Origin: Acrocarpospora phusangensis
GTDB taxonomy: Bacteria; Actinomycetota; Actinomycetes; Streptosporangiales; Streptosporangiaceae
Direction: 5' to 3'
Length of the DNA stretch: 64,000 nucleotides
Assembly (NCBI RefSeq): GCF_016862995.1
Contig: NZ_BOOA01000041.1
Location: 1 to 64,000 of the forward strand
The translations under genes were made by a program, and so were the position numbers. Below, in pieces: positions 50,573 through 59,892 of this stretch (position 1 is its first letter; each line of letters begins with the position of its first letter). The notes under the pieces are model-generated. The model was not told where the DNA came from. It saw only the letters and a list, made by a program, of their open reading frames with translations, and made no database searches.

Positions 50573-51846
50573 CTGACGGGAGCCACGGTATGAAGATCCG
50601 AGAGATCACGGTCACCCCGGTCGCGTTCCGGGACCCGCCGCTGCTCAACGCGGCGGGCGTGCACGAACCCTGGGCCCTGCGCACGATCGTCGAGGTCGTC
50701 ACCGACGAGGGGCTGACCGGGCTGGGGGAGACCTACGGCGACCTCGCCCATCTGGAGAAGGTCCGCGAGGCGGCCGACGCGCTGATCGGGTTCGACGTCT
50801 ACGCGCAGAACCGGTTGCACGCCCGCGTCTCCGCCGTGGTGGGCGACGCCGTCAGCGACCTGCACGGATTGACCGGGGTCGCGACCAAGGAGAAGAGCAT
50901 CGATCGGGTCTACTCCCCGTTCGAGGTCGCCTGCCTGGACATCCAGGGCAAAGCCATCGGCCGGCCGGTTTCCGACCTGCTCGGCGGAGCCGTCCGGGAC
51001 GCCGTCCCGTACAGCGCGTACCTCTTCTACAAATGGTCCGGCCACCCGGGCGCTCCGGACGACCGCTTCGGGCCCGCGCTCGACCCCGAGGGCATCGTCG
51101 CCCAGGCCCGCCTCCTCATCGCCGAGTACGGCTTCCGCTCGATCAAACTCAAAGGCGGCGTGCTCCCGCCGGACGAGGAGGCCGACGCCATCTTCGCGCT
51201 CCGCGACGCGTTCCCCGATCTCCCGCTGCGCCTGGACCCCAACGCGGTCTGGTCGGTGGAGACCTCGATCCGGATCGCCCGCGCCCTGGACGGCACCCTC
51301 GAATACCTGGAGGACCCCACCGCCGGCATTCCCGGTATGGCGGCCGTCGCCGCCGAGGCGCCCATGCCGCTGGCCACGAACATGTGCGTGGTCACGTACG
51401 ACCATCTGCCGCCCGCCATCGCGCAGGGGGCGATCGGGGTGCTGCTCTCCGACCACCACTACTGGGGTGGCCTGGCCCGGTCGGTGCAGCTGGCCCGCCT
51501 CTGCGAGACGTTCGGCATCGCGCTCTCGATGCACTCCAACTCCCACCTCGGCATCAGCCTGGCGGCCATGACCCATCTGGCCGCCGCCGTTCCCAACGTG
51601 GCCGCCGCCTGCGACACCCACACCCCCTGGCAGGACGGGCAGGACGTGATCGCCCCCGGCGCGCTCAGGTTCTCCGGCGGCGCCGTGGCCGTGCCGACCG
51701 CGCCCGGACTGGGGATCGAGCTCGACCGGGACGCGCTCGCCGTCATGCACGAGCAGTACCTGAAGTGCGGCCTGACCGCCCGCGACGACACCGGCTACAT
51801 CCGCCGTTTCGACCCGTCGTTCCCCACCACGAGGCCGCGCTGGTGA
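50569..51846 (+). CDS. gudD: glucarate dehydratase (enolase superfamily)
   Basis: 425 aa. It has the GudD features GLTGLGETYGD, the FRSIKLKGGVLPPDEEADAI lysine motif (KxK), LRLDPNAVW, LEYLEDP, TNMCVV, SDHHYWGG and the catalytic MHSNSHLG histidine. It converts D-glucarate (or L-idarate) to 5-dehydro-4-deoxyglucarate, the substrate of the KdgD before it. GTGA overlap with the next gene continues the operon. Confidence 0.94.
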   Translation: MTDGSHGMKIREITVTPVAFRDPPLLNAAGVHEPWALRTIVEVVTDEGLTGLGETYGDLAHLEKVREAADALIGFDVYAQNRLHARVSAVVGDAVSDLHGLTGVATKEKSIDRVYSPFEVACLDIQGKAIGRPVSDLLGGAVRDAVPYSAYLFYKWSGHPGAPDDRFGPALDPEGIVAQARLLIAEYGFRSIKLKGGVLPPDEEADAIFALRDAFPDLPLRLDPNAVWSVETSIRIARALDGTLEYLEDPTAGIPGMAAVAAEAPMPLATNMCVVTYDHLPPAIAQGAIGVLLSDHHYWGGLARSVQLARLCETFGIALSMHSNSHLGISLAAMTHLAAAVPNVAAACDTHTPWQDGQDVIAPGALRFSGGAVAVPTAPGLGIELDRDALAVMHEQYLKCGLTARDDTGYIRRFDPSFPTTRPRW

Positions 51847-52937
51847 ACTTCGGCTACGTCTTCCCCTGGGACATCGTCGGCGACCCCGCCGCGCCCGAAC
51901 GCCTGGCGGCGACCGGCGTGGACGCCATCGCCCTCGCCGTCTCCTACCACTCCACCCGCGCCGCCACCCCCTTCCACCCCGCCCACCGCGTCCTGGAGGT
52001 CTCCCACTCCGCCTTCTACCTGCCCGTACGGCGTTCCGCCTTCGGCGCCCTCGTCCCGCGGAACCTGTCGTGGACCGCACCCGACGCCTTCATCCAAGCC
52101 CGGGACGCGCTCCGGGCCGCCGGCCTTCCCGTGCACGCCTGGACGGTCCTCACGCACAACAGCCTGCTCGGCGACGCCCACCCCGGGCTGACCGTGCGCA
52201 ACGCCTTCGGCGACATGTACCCGCACGCGCTCTGCCCGGCGCACGAGGACGTCGTGGAGTACTGCGCCCGCCTGGTCGCCGAGGTCGCCGAACTGGGCGA
52301 GCCCGACGGCATCATCCTGGAGGCGTGCGGTCCCATGGGCGTCACCCACCAGAGCGTCCACGACAAAACCCCCGCCGCCGACTGGGACCCCACCCAGGCC
52401 GCCCTCCTCTCGCTCTGCTTCTGCACCGCCTGCGTCCGGAAATATCCAGACACGCTCCGCGCCCGCGTCCGGGCTGCCGTCGACGCGCCCGCCCCCGATT
52501 CCTCGCTGGAAGGCGTGCTCGGGGAGCTGGCTGGTCCTGTCCGCGAAGCACGACTGAACCTGACCGCCACCCTGCTGCACAGCGTGACCGCCGCCACCAA
52601 CCTGTCGATTCGGCTGCATGCCTCTGCGGACCCGTGGGCCACCGGTTCGTTTTCCCCGCTTACCGATTCAACGTCCGGCAGAGGGCTGGGCGGGGTCGTC
52701 GCCTTGTGCTGGGGGAGTGATGAGGAAGCCACGGCGAACGTGGCTCAGTTGGTGGAGCCGGGGCGGAGGCTCGGAGCGTACACGACGATTCTGCCGCCGA
52801 AGGCGGTTTGCCCGGAGTCGTTGGGGCGCACGTTCAGAGCGCTGGGGGAGGCCGGGGCGGACGAGCTGCACGTTTATCATCTTGGGCTGGCTTCGCCCGG
52901 GCGGCTGGCCGCGCTGGCCGGTGCGTTGAAGGGCTGA
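51843..52937 (+). CDS. unknown protein at the end of the aldarate operon, TIM-barrel-like
   Basis: 364 aa from the GTG at 51843 (4-bp overlap with gudD). Segments NFGYVFPWDIVGDPAAPERLAATGVDAIALAVSYHSTRA, PVHAWTVLTHNSLLGDAHPGLTVRNAFGDMYPHALCPAHEDVVEYC, DGIILEACGPMG and a CFCTACVRKY cysteine cluster suggest a TIM-barrel hydrolase-like fold. The coupled operon position suggests action on a uronate-containing oligosaccharide or lactone. The convergent LacI stop directly abuts this stop (TGATCA shared). Confidence 0.65.
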   Translation: MNFGYVFPWDIVGDPAAPERLAATGVDAIALAVSYHSTRAATPFHPAHRVLEVSHSAFYLPVRRSAFGALVPRNLSWTAPDAFIQARDALRAAGLPVHAWTVLTHNSLLGDAHPGLTVRNAFGDMYPHALCPAHEDVVEYCARLVAEVAELGEPDGIILEACGPMGVTHQSVHDKTPAADWDPTQAALLSLCFCTACVRKYPDTLRARVRAAVDAPAPDSSLEGVLGELAGPVREARLNLTATLLHSVTAATNLSIRLHASADPWATGSFSPLTDSTSGRGLGGVVALCWGSDEEATANVAQLVEPGRRLGAYTTILPPKAVCPESLGRTFRALGEAGADELHVYHLGLASPGRLAALAGALKG

Positions 52938-53963
52938 TCAACCGGGGGGAGCGGCGGTTGAGCGGCGGGGGACCAGGGTGGGGGTGACGGAGAAGCGGAC
53001 GGAGGCGGTGCGGCCTTCGACGCGTTCGAGGAGGAGGCGTCCGGCGGTGCGGCCCATGACGACGCCGTCCTGGTCCACGCTGGTCAGCGCGATGTGGTCG
53101 AGGGCCGCCATCCGGGTGTTGTCGTAACCGGCGACCGAGATGTCGCCGGGCACGGAGAGGCCGGCCTCGTGCACGGCGGCCAGCGCGCCGAACGCCGCCT
53201 GGTCGGCCCCGGCGAAGATCGCGGTCAGCCGGGGGGAGCGAGCCAGCAGCTCGCGTGTCCCGATATATCCGCCTTCCTCGGTCCAGGACGTCGTGGCGAC
53301 GGCGATCTCGTCGCCCAGCCCGTGCTCGCGCATCACCCGCGTGTACGTCTCCTCCCGGATGGAGTACGGCAACGCCGCCCGCCGCCCGCGGCTCGCGTCC
53401 TTCTGCGAGATGTGCCCGATCCGCCGGTGCCCCAGCCCGATCAGATGCTCCACGACGAGCGACGCGCCGTACTCGTCGTCGTCGTCCACCGCGTCGTACG
53501 CCGTGGACTTCTCGTGCCGGCCGAGCACCACCGCCGGCATCGTCTCCGCCACCTTGTCCAGATCCGCCCGGGAGGTCAGCGGCGCGATCATCAGGATGCC
53601 GTCCACCTGGCGGTCCACCAGGGCCTCGATGGCGCGCACCTCCTCCTTCAGCCCGGCGCCGCCGGCCACGATGATGACCTGGTAGTCCGTCTCCGCGACC
53701 TGCGCGCTCAGCCCGTCCAGGATGTCGGCGAAGAACGGGTTGCGGATGTGCGGCAGCAGCACCCCGATCGTGAAGGTACGCCCGCGCATCGCCCTGGCCG
53801 CCGCGTGCGGCCGGTAGCCGAGTTCGTCGATGGCCGCCCTGACCCGGTCCCGCATCGCCGGACTCGCCCCGTACGCGTTGCGCAGGACCTTCGACACGGC
53901 GGTCGTGGACACCTGCGCGTGGCGCGCGACATCGGCGATCGTGACCCGGCGCCGCGTGACCAT
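52938..53963 (-). CDS. LacI-family regulator of the rhamnoside cluster
   Basis: 341 aa from the ATG at 53963, which has GGAGGTGGG upstream; the longer open frame begins with shadow sequence. The HTH (VTIADVARHAQVSTTAVSKVLRNAYGASPAMRDRVRAAIDELGYRPHAAARAMRG) and periplasmic-binding-protein-like domain (TFTIGVLLPHIRNPFFADILDG...DISVAGYDNTRMAALDHIALTSVDQD) are complete. Two matching palindromes in the divergent region are its likely operators, so it probably controls the importer and the GH78 gene. Confidence 0.94.
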   Translation of the reverse strand: MVTRRRVTIADVARHAQVSTTAVSKVLRNAYGASPAMRDRVRAAIDELGYRPHAAARAMRGRTFTIGVLLPHIRNPFFADILDGLSAQVAETDYQVIIVAGGAGLKEEVRAIEALVDRQVDGILMIAPLTSRADLDKVAETMPAVVLGRHEKSTAYDAVDDDDEYGASLVVEHLIGLGHRRIGHISQKDASRGRRAALPYSIREETYTRVMREHGLGDEIAVATTSWTEEGGYIGTRELLARSPRLTAIFAGADQAAFGALAAVHEAGLSVPGDISVAGYDNTRMAALDHIALTSVDQDGVVMGRTAGRLLLERVEGRTASVRFSVTPTLVPRRSTAAPPG

Positions 53964-54039
53964 GCCCACCTCCGTGAACCGTCGAGATCCCCGAGTACCA
54001 GGTCGAGTGTAGGAGCCGCCCCTCCGGCCTGCGACAGCG

Positions 54040-54057
54040 ATGGGTAACGTTACCCAT
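54040..54057. promoter_or_regulatory. LacI-type operator 1 (perfect palindrome)
   Basis: ATGGGTAACGTTACCCAT is an 18-bp perfect palindrome with the central CG typical of LacI-family operators. It lies 77 bp upstream of the LacI-family gene start. Confidence 0.85.
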
Positions 54058-54107
54058 TTCTTGCGGACCTGTTCCTCAGGCACAGCACCATACACGTGAA
54101 TCACGGT

Positions 54108-54123
54108 TGGGAATCGTTACCCA
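54108..54123. promoter_or_regulatory. LacI-type operator 2
   Basis: TGGGAATCGTTACCCA matches operator 1 at 14 of 16 positions. It lies just upstream of a TTGACG -35-like hexamer (54133-54138). Operator centres are 67 bp apart, which would allow looping or co-operative binding. Confidence 0.8.
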
Positions 54124-54132
54124 TTTTCAGTC

Positions 54133-54162
54133 TTGACGACCGCGCGAGGTTACGCCTACGTT
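54133..54162 (+). promoter_or_regulatory. putative promoter of the rhamnoside importer operon
   Basis: TTGACG (54133-54138) and TACGTT (54157-54162) are 18 bp apart, about 50 bp upstream of the solute-binding-protein start and directly after operator 2. Confidence 0.5.
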
Positions 54163-54212
54163 AACTCGCGACGGGGGGCCTTAAAACGATTCAAACGACC
54201 CCGGAGGGCGTC

Positions 54213-55514
54213 ATGAAGACCTTCCACGGCAGGCTCGGCGCGGCCCTGGCCGCACTCGCTCTCGCCACCACGGCCGCGTGCGGCGGCGACCCGGCCCCGG
54301 CCGCCGGCGAGCCGGTCACCCTGACCTTCCTCGTAGACAACAGCGAAACCACCCTGGCCACGGCCAAAGCCGTGGTGGACGCCTTCCAGCCCGCCAACCC
54401 CGACATCAAGATCGAGATCGAGACCCGCCCGCAGGGCACCGAGGGAGACAACGTCGTCAAGACCCGCCTCTCCACGGGCGACATGACCGACATGTTCTGG
54501 TACAACTCCGGCTCGCTCCTGCAAGCCCTCAACCCGGCCCAGTCCATGGCCGACCTCACCGGCGACCCCGCCCTGGCCAACGTCCAGGACTCCTACCTCT
54601 CCGTCGTCACCCAGGGCGGCAAGGCGTACGGCGTGCCCATCAGCACCGCGGGCGGCGGCGGCATCCTCTACAACCGCAAGGTCTACGCCGACCTCGGCCT
54701 CCAGCCGCCCAAGACCTGGGCCGAGTTCACCGCCAACAACGAGAAGGTGAAGGCCGCCGGGCTGACCCCCGTCATCTCCACCTTCAAGGACACCTGGACC
54801 TCCCAGCTGTTCGTCCTCGGCGACTTCTACAACGTGCACACCGCGCTCCCGAACTTCGCCGCCGACTACACCGCCAACAAGGCCAAGTACGCCGCCACCC
54901 CGGCCGCCATGACCGGCTTCCAGCGCCTGGCCGACGTGCACCAGAAGGGCTTCCTCAACAAGGGCTTCGGCTCGGCCACCCTGGACGAGGGCCTGCGCAT
55001 GCTCGTCGAGGGCAAGGGCGCGCACTACCCGATGCTGTCCTTCCTGCTCCCGCCGCTGCTCAAGGACTACCCGCAGGTCGCCACCGACATCGGCTTCTTC
55101 GGCATCCCGGGCGACGACCCGGCCAGGAACGGCGCCACGATCTGGGAGCCCGCCGCCGTGTACGTCGCCAGGAGCACCGAGCACCTGGCCGCGGTCAAGA
55201 AGTTCCTCGCGTTCGTGGCGTCCCCGGCCGGCACCGACGCGCAGACGAAGGCGGTCGCGCCGGCCGGGCCGTACCGGGTGAAGGGGTCGAAGTTGCCCGA
55301 GGACGCCATCCAGGTCGCCAAGGACCTCCAGGCCTACATCGACCGGGACGCCACCGCGCCCGCGCTGGAGTTCCTGTCCCCGGTGAAGGGCCCGGCGCTG
55401 GAGCAGATCACGGTGGCCGTCGGCTCCGGGCTGACCCCGGCGGCCGAGGGCGCCGCGCAGTACGACCAGGACGTGGCGAAGCAGGCCAAGCAGCTGGGGC
55501 TCGCGGGGTGGTGA
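54213..55514 (+). CDS. ABC importer, extracellular solute-binding lipoprotein
   Basis: 433 aa. The signal peptide ends ALATTAACGG (weak lipobox, Cys present). The family 1 fold shows GEPVTLTFLVDNSETTLATAKAVVDAFQPANPDIKIEIETRPQGTEGDNVVKTRLSTGDMTDMFWYNSG and GGILYNRKVYADLGLQPPKTWAEF. By linkage to GH78 it probably binds rhamnose-containing oligosaccharides or glycosides. Four-base overlap with the next gene. Confidence 0.92.
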   Translation: MKTFHGRLGAALAALALATTAACGGDPAPAAGEPVTLTFLVDNSETTLATAKAVVDAFQPANPDIKIEIETRPQGTEGDNVVKTRLSTGDMTDMFWYNSGSLLQALNPAQSMADLTGDPALANVQDSYLSVVTQGGKAYGVPISTAGGGGILYNRKVYADLGLQPPKTWAEFTANNEKVKAAGLTPVISTFKDTWTSQLFVLGDFYNVHTALPNFAADYTANKAKYAATPAAMTGFQRLADVHQKGFLNKGFGSATLDEGLRMLVEGKGAHYPMLSFLLPPLLKDYPQVATDIGFFGIPGDDPARNGATIWEPAAVYVARSTEHLAAVKKFLAFVASPAGTDAQTKAVAPAGPYRVKGSKLPEDAIQVAKDLQAYIDRDATAPALEFLSPVKGPALEQITVAVGSGLTPAAEGAAQYDQDVAKQAKQLGLAGW

Positions 55515-56434
55515 CGAAGCAGGACACCCGGCCCCGCCCGAAGGCGGGGCCGGCCGAGCCCGACCGGCCCCAGCGGCGCAAAGCGGCGGCGGCCTACCCG
55601 TACGCGTTCTACCTGCCGGCCGGGATCGTCTATGTGGTGATCTTCCTCATTCCGACGGTCATGGCGTTCTACTTCTCGCTGACCCGGTGGACCCTCTTCG
55701 ACAGCACCTTCGTCGGGCTGGAGAACTTCGCCGACTTCTTCGCCGAGCAGAACCTCAGCATCGGGTTCCGGAACACCCTCGTCTACGCCGTCCTGACCAG
55801 CGGCCTCAAGGTCGTGCTCGGCATGCTGCTGGGGGTGCTGCTCACGTCCAGGCTGCGGCTGCGCGGATTCCTCAGGTCCGTCGTCTTCTTCCCGGTCCTG
55901 GTGAGCACGGTCGCCGTCGGCATCACCTTCAGCGTGCTCCTCAAACCGGACACCGGGCTGGTGGACCGGGCGCTGGCGCTGGTCGGCGTCTCCGGCCACG
56001 ACTGGCTCGGCGACGCCACCACCGCGCTGCTGTCGGTCGCGCTGGTGGACGTGTGGAAGGGCGTCGGCCTGGCCACCGTCATCTACATCGCCGGCATCCT
56101 GTCCATCCCGCCGGACTACTACCAGGCCGTCGAGGTGGACGGCGGCACCGCCTGGCACCGCTTCCGCCACGTCACCCTGCCGCTGAGCCGGCCCGCCACC
56201 TACTCGGTGATCATCCTGTCCTTCATCGGCGGCCTGCGCTCCTTCGACCTCATCTGGACGATGACCCGCGGCGGCCCCGGCTTCACCAGCGACGTCATCG
56301 CGTCGATCATCTACAAGCAGTACCAGGCCGGCTTCTACGGCCTGTCCACCGCGGGCAACGTGATGCTCTTCCTCGTGGTGAGCGCCATCGTCATCCCGCT
56401 CTCCTGGTTCCTCGGCCGCAGGGAGATCGCGTGA
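55511..56434 (+). CDS. sugar ABC importer permease (MalF-like)
   Basis: 307 aa from the GTG at 55511. After a charged cytoplasmic N-terminus there are six TM helices and the EAA loop YYQAVEVDGGTAWHRFRHVTLPLSRPATY. Overlaps both neighbours by 4 bp. Confidence 0.93.
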   Translation: MTKQDTRPRPKAGPAEPDRPQRRKAAAAYPYAFYLPAGIVYVVIFLIPTVMAFYFSLTRWTLFDSTFVGLENFADFFAEQNLSIGFRNTLVYAVLTSGLKVVLGMLLGVLLTSRLRLRGFLRSVVFFPVLVSTVAVGITFSVLLKPDTGLVDRALALVGVSGHDWLGDATTALLSVALVDVWKGVGLATVIYIAGILSIPPDYYQAVEVDGGTAWHRFRHVTLPLSRPATYSVIILSFIGGLRSFDLIWTMTRGGPGFTSDVIASIIYKQYQAGFYGLSTAGNVMLFLVVSAIVIPLSWFLGRREIA

Positions 56435-57258
56435 GAACCTTCCGCCGCGTCACCGCCGAGGTCGTCGCGCTGGTCGTCGCCGGCGTCGTCTTCCTCATCC
56501 CGTTCTCGTTCATGCTGCTCACCGCCGTGAAGGACAGCGTCCAGGCCGCCGAACTGGACTTCTCCTGGCCGACCAGCTGGCCGATCGTCGCCAACATCGC
56601 CGAGGTGGTGTCGGCGCGCGACTACGTGCTGCTGCGGGCGTACCTGAACACGACCGTCCTGACCGTCGGCTCGGTCGCGATCACGGTGGTGTTCGCGGCG
56701 ATGGCGGCGTTCGTCCTGCAGCGCAGGGCCGGGCGGATCGGCGCTTTGGCCAACTTCCTGGTGCTGTCCGGGCTGATCATCCCGCCGGCCATCGTGCCGA
56801 CCATCTGGCTGCTCCAGGCGCTCGGCCTGTTCAAGACCATGCCGGGGCTCATCCTGGTCGAGGTCGCGTTCGGCCTGTCGTTCGCGGTGCTGCTGTTCCG
56901 GGCCTTCATCGCGGGCATCCCCCGGGAGCTCGACGAGGCCGCCATGATCGACGGCTGCACCGGGCTGTCGCTGTTCTTCCGGGTGATCTTCCCGTTGCTG
57001 CGGCCGGTCACCATCACCGTGATCCTCACCATGTCGGTGACCGTCTTCAACGACTTCGTCAACCCGCTCTACTTCCTGCCCGGCGACGAGAACGCCACCG
57101 TGCAGGTCACCCTCTACAACTTCCAGAGCCAGTACAGCACCGAGTGGAACCTGCTGTTCATGGACATCGTGCTGATCACGATTCCGCCGCTGCTGGCCTT
57201 CGTCTTCTTCAACCGCAAGATCGTCGCCGGGATGACCGCCGGCGCCGTCAAGGGCTGA
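56431..57258 (+). CDS. sugar ABC importer permease (MalG-like)
   Basis: 275 aa from the GTG at 56431. Six TM helices and the EAA loop LDEAAMIDGCTGLSLFFRVIFPLLRPVTI. As in the aldarate cluster, no cognate ATPase gene is present. Confidence 0.93.
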   Translation: MRTFRRVTAEVVALVVAGVVFLIPFSFMLLTAVKDSVQAAELDFSWPTSWPIVANIAEVVSARDYVLLRAYLNTTVLTVGSVAITVVFAAMAAFVLQRRAGRIGALANFLVLSGLIIPPAIVPTIWLLQALGLFKTMPGLILVEVAFGLSFAVLLFRAFIAGIPRELDEAAMIDGCTGLSLFFRVIFPLLRPVTITVILTMSVTVFNDFVNPLYFLPGDENATVQVTLYNFQSQYSTEWNLLFMDIVLITIPPLLAFVFFNRKIVAGMTAGAVKG

Positions 57259-57271
57259 CCAGAGGAGCCCC

Positions 57272-59857
57272 GTGATCACCTTTCTCACCGTCGAACCTCC
57301 GTCCTTCGAGCACCACCGCACCACGCTGGGCATCGGCGAGGCCGCGCCGCGGCTGTCGTGGCGGGTCGGCACCGATCTGTCCGGGTGGCTCCAGCGCGCG
57401 TACGAGATCGAGCTCACCGACGGGACGGCGACCGGTGTCGTCGAGTCCGGCGAGTCGGTGCTCGTGCCGTGGCCGGGGGCGCCGCTCGGTTCCCGGGAGC
57501 GGCGGGGGGCGCGGGTCCGGGTGTACGGGCAGGACGGGTCCATCAGCGCGTGGAGTCCCTGGGCGTACGCGGAGGCGGGGCTGCTGGATCCGGCGGAGTG
57601 GACCGCGCGGGCCGCCGCGCCGCCGCTCGCCCTGCTCGGTCCTCCCGACGGGCCCGCTCTGCTGCTGCGCCGGGCCTTCACCGCGCGTGCGGCGGTGGCG
57701 TCCGCGCGGCTGTACGTGACCGCGCACGGCGTACACGAAATGGAGATCAACGGCGAGGTGGTGGGCGACGAGGTGCTCGCCCCCGGCTGGACGAGCTACT
57801 CCCACCGCCTGCGCTACCGGACCCACGACGTCACCGGCCTGATCCGCGCCGGGCGCAACGTCATCGGCGCCACCCTCGCCGACGGCTGGCACCGCGGCCG
57901 CCTCGGCTTCCACGGCGGCAGGACCGGCCTGTACGGCAACCGCACCGCCCTCATCGCCCAACTCGAGATCACCTACACCGACGGCGCCACCCACACGATC
58001 GCCACCGACGGCCGCTGGCGCTGCGCCCCCGGACCGATCACCGCCACCAGCCTGTACGACGGCGAGAAGCACGACGCCCGGCTGCTCCCCGCGGGCTGGT
58101 CCGCGCCCGGCTTCGACGACGACGCCTGGTTCCCGGTGGACCTGCTCGACCACGACCCGGCGCTGCTGGTCGCCCCCACCGGACCGCCGGTCCGCCGGGT
58201 GGAGACGCTCCGCCCGGCCGTGGTCCTCACCGGCCCGGCCGGCGAGCGCATCCTGGACTTCGGGCAGAACATCTCCGGCCGTCTCCGCATCCGCGTCCAG
58301 GGCCCGGCCGGCCACATGGTCACCCTCCGCCACGCCGAGGTCCTGGAGGACGGCGCGCTCAGCCTGCGCCCGCTCCGCCACGCCGCCGCCTGCGACCGCT
58401 ACACGCTGCGCGGCGAGGGCGTCGAGGAGTGGGAGCCGCGCTTCACCGTGCACGGCTTCCGCTACGCGGAGATCATCGGCTGGCCGGGCGAATTCGACCC
58501 GGCCGACGTGGAGGCCGTCGTCTGCCACACCGACATGCGCCGCACCGGCCGCTTCGCCGGCTCCGCCCCGCTGCTCGACCGCCTGCACGAGAACGTGGTC
58601 TGGAGCATGCGCGGCAACTTCGTGGACCTGCCCACCGACTGCCCGCAACGCGACGAACGCCTCGGCTGGACCGGCGACCTCCAGGTCTTCGCCCCGGCCG
58701 CGTCCTTCCTGTACGACTGCGCGGGCGCCCTCACCTCCTGGCTCGCCGACCTCGCCGCGGAACAGTCCGCGCTCGGCACCGTCCCGCCGTACGTGCCGTG
58801 GATCCAGCTGAGCTTCGCCGCCGCTCCCGCCGCGGCCTGGGGCGACGCGGCGGTGATCGTCCCCTGGGTGCTGTACGAGCGTTTCGGCGACCTCGGCATC
58901 CTGCGCGCGCAGTATCCGAGCATGCAGGCGTGGGTGGACCAGATCGCCTCGATCGCGGGGGAGAGCCGCCTCTGGGACACAGGATTCCAGTTCGGCGACT
59001 GGCTCGACCCGGCCGCGCCGGCCGACGACCCCGGCCGGTCCCGCACCGACCACACGCTCGTGGCCACCGCGTACCACGCGTGGACCGCGCAGATCCTCGC
59101 GGACACCGCCGCCCTGCTGGGCCATGACGACGACGCCGCCGGGTACGGGGCCCTCGCCGCCGCCGTCCGGGAGGCGTTCCGGGCCGAGTTCGTCACCCCC
59201 GCCGGGCGGCTCGCCGGCGACACCCAGACCGCGTACGCGCTGGCGCTGCGCTTCAACCTGCTGGACAAACCCGAGCAGCGCGAACGCGCCGGCCGCCGGC
59301 TGGTCGAACTCGTCGAACTGGACGGCCACCGCATCGGCACCGGCTTCGTCGGCACGCCGCTGATCTGCGACGCCCTCGTCTCCGCCGGCGCGTACGGCAC
59401 CGCCTACCGCCTGCTCACCCAGCGGGAATGCCCCTCCTGGCTCTACCCGGTCACCATGGGCGCGACCACCGTCTGGGAACGCTGGGACAGCCTGCTGCCC
59501 GACGGCAGCGTCAACCCCGGCGAGATGACCTCCTTCAACCACTACGCCCTGGGCGCGGTCGCCGACTTCCTCCACCGCGTCGTCGCCGGGCTCGCGCCCG
59601 CCGCCCCCGGCTACCGCCGCCTGCGCGTCGCCCCCCGGCCCGGCGGCGGCCTGACCCACGCCTCCGCGGACCTCGACACGCCGTACGGGCCGGCCTCGGT
59701 CGCCTGGAATCTCACCGGCGGCGTCCTGACCGTCACCGCCACCGTGCCCCCCAACACGACCGCGGAAATCGACCTTCCGGGCTCCCCACCTGCCGAAGCA
59801 GGCTCCGGCACCCACACGTTCGTCGCCAGAATCCCCGGGGAGGCCACCTGGAGTTAG
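57272..59857 (+). CDS. GH78 alpha-L-rhamnosidase
   Basis: 861 aa, GTG start with AGAGGAG upstream, and no signal peptide, so it acts in the cytoplasm on imported rhamnosides. The order is typical: an N-terminal Ig-like domain (FEHHRTTLGIGEAAPRLSWRV...YEIEL), a carbohydrate-binding jelly roll, a concanavalin-like domain (DFGQNISGRLRIRVQG), an (alpha/alpha)6 catalytic barrel with DCPQRDERLGWTGDLQVF and GDWLDP, and a C-terminal beta domain. The late VWERWDSL and EMTSFNHYALGAV carry the second acidic cluster. It removes terminal alpha-L-rhamnose and is the effector of the cluster controlled by the adjacent LacI regulator. Confidence 0.95.
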   Translation: MITFLTVEPPSFEHHRTTLGIGEAAPRLSWRVGTDLSGWLQRAYEIELTDGTATGVVESGESVLVPWPGAPLGSRERRGARVRVYGQDGSISAWSPWAYAEAGLLDPAEWTARAAAPPLALLGPPDGPALLLRRAFTARAAVASARLYVTAHGVHEMEINGEVVGDEVLAPGWTSYSHRLRYRTHDVTGLIRAGRNVIGATLADGWHRGRLGFHGGRTGLYGNRTALIAQLEITYTDGATHTIATDGRWRCAPGPITATSLYDGEKHDARLLPAGWSAPGFDDDAWFPVDLLDHDPALLVAPTGPPVRRVETLRPAVVLTGPAGERILDFGQNISGRLRIRVQGPAGHMVTLRHAEVLEDGALSLRPLRHAAACDRYTLRGEGVEEWEPRFTVHGFRYAEIIGWPGEFDPADVEAVVCHTDMRRTGRFAGSAPLLDRLHENVVWSMRGNFVDLPTDCPQRDERLGWTGDLQVFAPAASFLYDCAGALTSWLADLAAEQSALGTVPPYVPWIQLSFAAAPAAAWGDAAVIVPWVLYERFGDLGILRAQYPSMQAWVDQIASIAGESRLWDTGFQFGDWLDPAAPADDPGRSRTDHTLVATAYHAWTAQILADTAALLGHDDDAAGYGALAAAVREAFRAEFVTPAGRLAGDTQTAYALALRFNLLDKPEQRERAGRRLVELVELDGHRIGTGFVGTPLICDALVSAGAYGTAYRLLTQRECPSWLYPVTMGATTVWERWDSLLPDGSVNPGEMTSFNHYALGAVADFLHRVVAGLAPAAPGYRRLRVAPRPGGGLTHASADLDTPYGPASVAWNLTGGVLTVTATVPPNTTAEIDLPGSPPAEAGSGTHTFVARIPGEATWS

Positions 59858-59892
59858 GCAACTCGTCACCGGCGCTCCCTAGCGTGCCCGGC

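Noticed and set aside
54156-55184. 342-aa antisense frame across the rhamnoside binding protein
   Set aside because: Gly/Val/Glu-rich shadow of a clear lipoprotein gene on the other strand.
57248-59869. 873-aa open frame antisense to the GH78 gene
   Set aside because: Composition (Gly/Ala/Val/Asp/Gln repeats) is the mirror of a high-GC gene; the sense strand carries the clear rhamnosidase.
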